Part shown: piece after piece, positions 59,456 to 64,000 of the stretch
How the letters are laid out: each line of letters opens with the position of its first letter
How positions within the stretch are numbered: the first letter of the stretch is position 1
Assembly: GCA_947034895.1 (NCBI GenBank)
Contig: OX344763.1
Span: 34,781,025 to 34,845,024 of the forward strand
Length of the DNA: 64,000 nucleotides
From: Rhytidiadelphus loreus
Lineage: Eukaryota > Streptophyta > Bryopsida > Hypnales > Hylocomiaceae
Reading direction: 5' to 3'
Made by a program: the position numbers and the translations under genes
Notes under the pieces: generated by a model
The model's input: the letters and a program-made list of their open reading frames with translations, nothing else
Databases searched by the model: none
What the model was told of the DNA's origin: nothing

Positions 59456-60176
59456 CCCCTAAAGGTCTAAACATTGTTTTTTGGCAACATAGTAATTTTT
59501 TGCAGCTCACTACAAATGGAATTTTATTTTATTTCTTTGAAATTTTCACACAACATATACTCGAGGAGTAGCTTTAAGGTGCAACAATTTTCATAATTTT
59601 TTACTACATAGTTAAAAAGTTATTGCATGATATGTAATTTTCAATGGTTGACAAGTAGCTTGGGTAGTTCAAAAAACTTCCTTAAAAATCACTTTTTTTT
59701 ATAAATAAAAATTTGAAACTGGTTATATATATATTTGTATATATATGTGGAAAGCTTTGAATTATTCCATTTTGATTAGTGAGATGAAAGTTATGAGGAG
59801 TTTTAGTTTGTAGGTAGGCATGACATCGAGAGATTCCATATCTACTTGCAAACTAGAATTCCTCATAACTTTCATCCCATTAATCAAAATGGAATGATTC
59901 AAAGCTTTCCATGTATACAAAGAACCAATTTCAATTTTTTTTTATAAGAAAAGTGATTTTTAGAGAAGTTTTTTGAGCTACCTAGGTTGCTTGCCAACCA
60001 CTGAAAATTACATATCATGCAATAACTTTTTAACTATGTAGTCAACATTTATGAAAATTGTTGTGCCTTAAAGTTACTCCTTGGGCACATGTTGTGTGAA
60101 AATAAAAAAATTCCATCCATAGTGAGTTGCCAAAAATCACTATGTTACTAAAAAACGATGTTTGAACCTCTAGAGA
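59456..60176. mobile_element. TTAA-flanked fold-back element, copy 9
   Basis: 721 bp between TTAA at 59452-59455 and 60177-60180. Almost the whole element is an inverted repeat: the arm 59456-59818 pairs with 59848-60176, for example ATTCCATTTTGATTAGTGAG against CCCATTAATCAAAATGGAAT, around a spacer of about 30 bases. Each arm matches the left portion of the 33.2 kb copy, so the element looks like two left ends joined head to head. Confidence 0.82.
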
Positions 60177-60180
60177 TTAA

Positions 60181-60811
60181 GGTGGAGACACCTCAATCGC
60201 CAAGTGCCTTTAAAGCACCACTTGATGAGATGTTCACACTGTGATTTTGTCTTCTAAATTAATATGTACTTCTTCTTGAAGAAATGATTTTAGAACATGT
60301 ATTGGTCAAATAAACTTTGACTCTTCATAACCTTTGCTTATGACATCCAAACATTGTGTTCTTTGGTGCATTGAAGTCTCCTATCACTTGCCAATGAGAA
60401 AATACCAAAAAAAAATCATCACAATATTAAAAGGAGTTGTTTTGGTTGTCCCTACCTAACAACCCACTACCAATCTTTGTCTCCTTTCCAACGTTAGGTT
60501 TGAGTTGCAAAAGCTTCAAGTGCCAGTTTCACGCACCTAATATCCATGTTTGTTGAATTTCAAGCCACTGAACATTCTAGCTTCTGATCGAAACAACATT
60601 CAAACATGTAAACAAATGTAACATGCGGGGTAAAATGTGAGCTAACATGTGTTCCATGACTTCGAGGCTATTATTATTACACTGTACTTCTTCAATAAAT
60701 TAAAAACTAAAAACTTTATTAAGAGTTGCAAAATGCAATACAAAACAGTATTTGATAATGCAACTGATCGAGCTGAACTGTGTACGAACTACATGACCAC
60801 CGCAGCTCATT
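60181..60811. other. 3' flank of the PME pseudogene
   Basis: About 630 bp, mostly AT-rich, with no supported gene. Confidence 0.45.
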
Positions 60812-63058
60812 CTACAAATCAGCTGTCAACGGCACGTCGTAGCCGCGCATCCAAACCCCCGCTTGCACAAAACTAATCGCAGTATATTTCGCCGCCACTC
60901 CTGCCAGCGCAATCTGGTGCGACCAGTTCACTCTCGCCGCGGGCGTCGCGCCAGCCCCAAAGTTCTGATACTCAGCAAAGTAAGAAGTGTACAATCCGAA
61001 GTTGGAGGCGTTCCATGGCAACCATCCCGTGGGATCAATGTGGCCCAGAAGCTCGGATTTCATCACCACGCAGACAGAGTAAGGATTCCATGGGCGACCC
61101 AAATACGTTTTGTACAAGGCGGGGTTGGCTTTCAACTCGGGGGTGCCGTCGAATTTGCAGTTCTGGAACGACAAACCCGTACTTTGGTGGGGATCAGTTC
61201 TGCCTTGCGCTGTGTAAGTGTTCTGTTGTCCGAGGAGAGTGGTTGTCTTTGCGATTATTGTGCAGGATTGGAAGGAGGCCGCGGCGTTCCCGAAGATGAA
61301 GTCGACTGTGCCGAGGATAGTGCACTCGCGGTAGTAGTGGCGGCCTGCGTTCGCATACAAGGTGTCTTGGTAAATGTCGAAGGTGACTTGGTAAAACGCA
61401 AGCGCGTCGGCTGAGCCTCGGTAAGCGACGGCTTGTTGGCCGGCGGAGCCGGCGGTGTTTTGCACCTTGAAGGAGGAATCCTTCCCCAGCAACAACTGCA
61501 GCAAAGCAATCACAAGAAATGTCAATCATCCACAAGATCGGAATCACTACACAGTATGGAAGACTGATATTGCAATGGAAGATTGACAGTTTTACAATGA
61601 CCTGTAGAATCAATTAACAATTTTGCAATGGTTTAGTGGGTTAGAACGTTAGAACACGGGCAAACCGAGAGGTATCCTGATCAAGATGTTTCTACTGGGA
61701 CATCTTGCAGCGGAGGTTCTCGATTCTACATAGGTCCCGTTTAGTGTAACACTATTCAATGTATTTGCAACTATGTGAGATTGCAATAGTACGTTTTTGC
61801 AACAGTTAAGGTATAGATATGCATTGGTTTCGTGACCCAGGCTTTCTGCTTGCAACAAGTTTGCAAGCACTTTTGCAATGGTTCGCAACACATAGACCAT
61901 AAGGTACGGAACCTCTACAAAACCATTCCAAAATAATTGACGATGTGTTGCCACTGCTACTGTGCTAGGTTTTGACATCTTTTCTAGTTCACAACAAAAA
62001 GAAAGCCGCAAATTACGAGGAACTGTGGGAATTTCGAGAACTTACTGAGAGTAGCGGACTTGAACGTGGTCATACCCGGCATCGACGCAACATTCCTGTC
62101 TCCCGTGATGATAGTCGCATCACCATCTCCAACAATCGACAGAAACTTGCACGTCGTGGGCACATTCACTTGCTCGTTGTAAACCCCCGCCTTCACATAG
62201 ACCGCCAACCTCGCCACGTTCGTCGTGTGTGCATCCACCGCGGCCTGAATCGTGTCGAAGTTCCCTGATCCATCTTTCGCCACCAACACATCATACCAAT
62301 TCCCTTGCAACAGCTCCTCTTCAGTCTCCGCGTCCATCCACCCTGGAACCGCATCCAATTCTTCACTCGACAGCAGCTTGCGATTTCCAATTCCAGGAAT
62401 GGACGTAATGTGCACATCCCCCCAAAAACTGAACATCGTACTCTTCCAAATCTTTACATTCTCGCCGTATTTCTCCAAGGCGTTCACGAAAGCCAAGGCG
62501 TTACTGAAAAGCTTGTCAGTGTGAATCCCTCGCACTAACTCCCCCCCGCGACTGAACTCTGAAAAAGCTTCGACGCAATTGGTGTGAAACTCCATGCATG
62601 CCGGCGCTCATCCACGCCTTGATGGTGTCCATGGCCTCATCTCAAGTACTCTCGTTTAAAGTCTCGTTTAAGGACTGGAGCTTCTGCAATGCTGCTGCTG
62701 TATACTCTTGTGAGAACGCCAGAGTCTCTAAACAAACTTCCATGGCGGGTTTTGTTTTGTTGAAATCGAAAGCGAGAATCTCGTTTCTGGTTTGGTCGAC
62801 TCCTGTGATGGCTGCCTGCATTGCGAGCTTGGTGACGGAGGTCGCGCTGCTGTAGTTTCCGCCGGCAAGTGCTTGGTTGCAAAGGGACGGGTAGGACGTG
62901 ACTTGACACAAGCTGTCGATGCCGCGGGCTTGTGCTTCTTCGGTCACCGCCGTCTGTTTCGCTGTTTTCTGGGCTGCTAGTGGAATGCCGATGCACAAGC
63001 CCAACACCAACACCATCGCTACGAGGAACGTGGTACGCGCGCAACACTGCTTTCCCAT
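60812..63058 (-). pseudogene. PME: Pectin methylesterase copy 3, disabled
   Basis: Third PMEI-PME copy, on the opposite strand. Exon equivalents are 62046-63058 and 60812-61495, with a 550-bp intron at the same position and phase as the other two genes. MGKQCC start, hydrophobic segment, PMEI cysteines, GVYNEQV, QDTLY, DFIFGNA and LGRPW are recognisable. Three lesions break it: an in-frame TGA at 62642-62644 just before the DEAMDTIKAW segment; a CATG duplication at 62593-62600 that shifts the frame; and an 8-bp loss near 61474-61481, where IGKSF should follow GEGF. Exon 2 is 684 bp, against 692 in both intact copies. The His of QDTLYxH is also lost (QDTLYAN). Separate stretches stay open on each side, so decay is recent or some lesions are sequencing errors. 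Confidence 0.85.
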
Positions 63059-64000
63059 AGTGAAAAAACTCTAAAAACAAAGCAGGTTACGTTGCTTTGA
63101 TGACTCGACAAGGTGTTGAACACAACGTCTAAAGCTCTCTTCTAGTAGACGTATATGAAAAATCGATGTCCATGAGAGATCATTAAACCGTTTTGGTAAT
63201 TTGTTTTCTATGGATGAAGGAATAAGCTTTTTTCTACACAGAATTTATTGGAGGTGGTAATTGTCTCTTTTATCTCTCAATGTGGCTTTTTCTGCATTGA
63301 CACTCATATTGCAATTGCTATAAAACCTACTATTGAATCAGTAATATGGATTTGAAGCAACATGGAGAAGTAGAGTACTTACTTTTCTAATAAAACAAGC
63401 AAATGGGCTATGAGAGGATTTGGGTATACTCTAGCACTTGCTTGCCCTTTGAATAACAATCGCTACTCAAGCTTCCTCACATTCACTAGCTAGAGATGTA
63501 AAGCTTTGTCAAGTGCAAGGTGTTCTCTCCTTTGATATAAAAAGTAATGAAGGAAAAGCACAATAGAGAGAAGAAGCAAAAGAAAGTTGAAGTTAAGTGC
63601 AAAAGTAATGATTATTTATTTGCAATGTGAATTGCTTTGAAAGGATGGTGTGGTAGACTTTTCAACAACCGTATTGCGTGTAGAACATGTTGTAGAATGA
63701 TGAAAATTAGTATGTCAACATCACAATTGCATATATTTATGAGGTTTCAAGTCAAACTTATGAGTCAAAGTTATAAATAAAGTTGCAACCTTTCACGACC
63801 TTTCTATTAGAATAGAAATCGAAAAAAGTGCAAGTTGTTTCATTTACGTTCCACATGTGAAGGTGAAACAAATATGAATGGTATGAATCAACCTTGAAAG
63901 GATGGGCTTATAATTCCACATTTTCAAACATTAGTCATTTTTTTTCCTATGCTCCTATTTTACAACCATTTATAAATAAAGTACTTTATACTTATTTTCT
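63059..64000. other. Upstream region of the PME pseudogene
   Basis: AT-rich, with no gene or repeat boundary visible up to the window end. Confidence 0.45.

Noticed and set aside
62593..62644. An intron hiding the stop and frameshift in PME copy 3
   Set aside because: The DEAMDTIKAW segment between the two lesions is needed by the family alignment, and copies 1 and 2 have no intron there.

Overview
This is nuclear DNA from a land plant. Evidence: GT-AG spliceosomal introns, plant-type pro-pectin methylesterases with a PMEI pro-region, plant telomere-type CCCTAAA repeats, and a dense load of plant-style miniature inverted-repeat elements (Stowaway-, PIF/Harbinger- and CACTA-like). A complete centrin-3-type gene points, by inference only, to a lineage with basal bodies and swimming sperm (bryophyte, lycophyte or fern). 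Genes are GC-richer islands in a very AT-rich background.

Layout. 0.8-4.3 kb: six-exon centrin-3-like gene on the minus strand. 4.3-12 kb: AT-rich intergenic DNA packed with TTAA-flanked elements. 12.1-18.5 kb: GC-richer block with unrecognised coding-like minus-strand segments (12.1-13.5 kb) and about 21 degenerate copies of a unit of about 227 bp (13.6-18.4 kb). 22.1-24.9 kb: PME gene 1 with a tandem repeat in its upstream region. 25-34.8 kb: AT-rich, element-rich. 34.7-39.2 kb: a second degenerate repeat block, then PME gene 2. 41-43 kb: CACTA-like and Harbinger-like miniatures. 45.1-46.9 kb: five-exon organellar ribosomal protein bL9 gene, minus. 47-49.5 kb: miniature elements and a trihelix/SANT-like gene fragment. 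50.2-56.0 kb: ten-exon DEDDy 3'-5' exonuclease plus KH protein gene, plus strand. 56-60.7 kb: AT-rich DNA with a Harbinger-like miniature and a fold-back TTAA element. 60.8-63.1 kb: third PME copy, minus strand, disabled by a stop and two frameshifts.

The three PME copies share a single phase-1 intron at the same place and the same MGK-x-CC start, so they are a local dispersed gene family: two probably secreted wall enzymes and one pseudogene. The other genes are unrelated housekeeping functions (centriole/contractile fibre, organellar translation, RNA/DNA processing). The most unusual content is not coding: (a) at least nine elements with short CCCCTAAA-type termini flanked by TTAA, about 10% of the window; (b) the 227-bp array; (c) several long near-perfect hairpins.

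All exon models were built by hand from splice sites and family alignment; no search was run.
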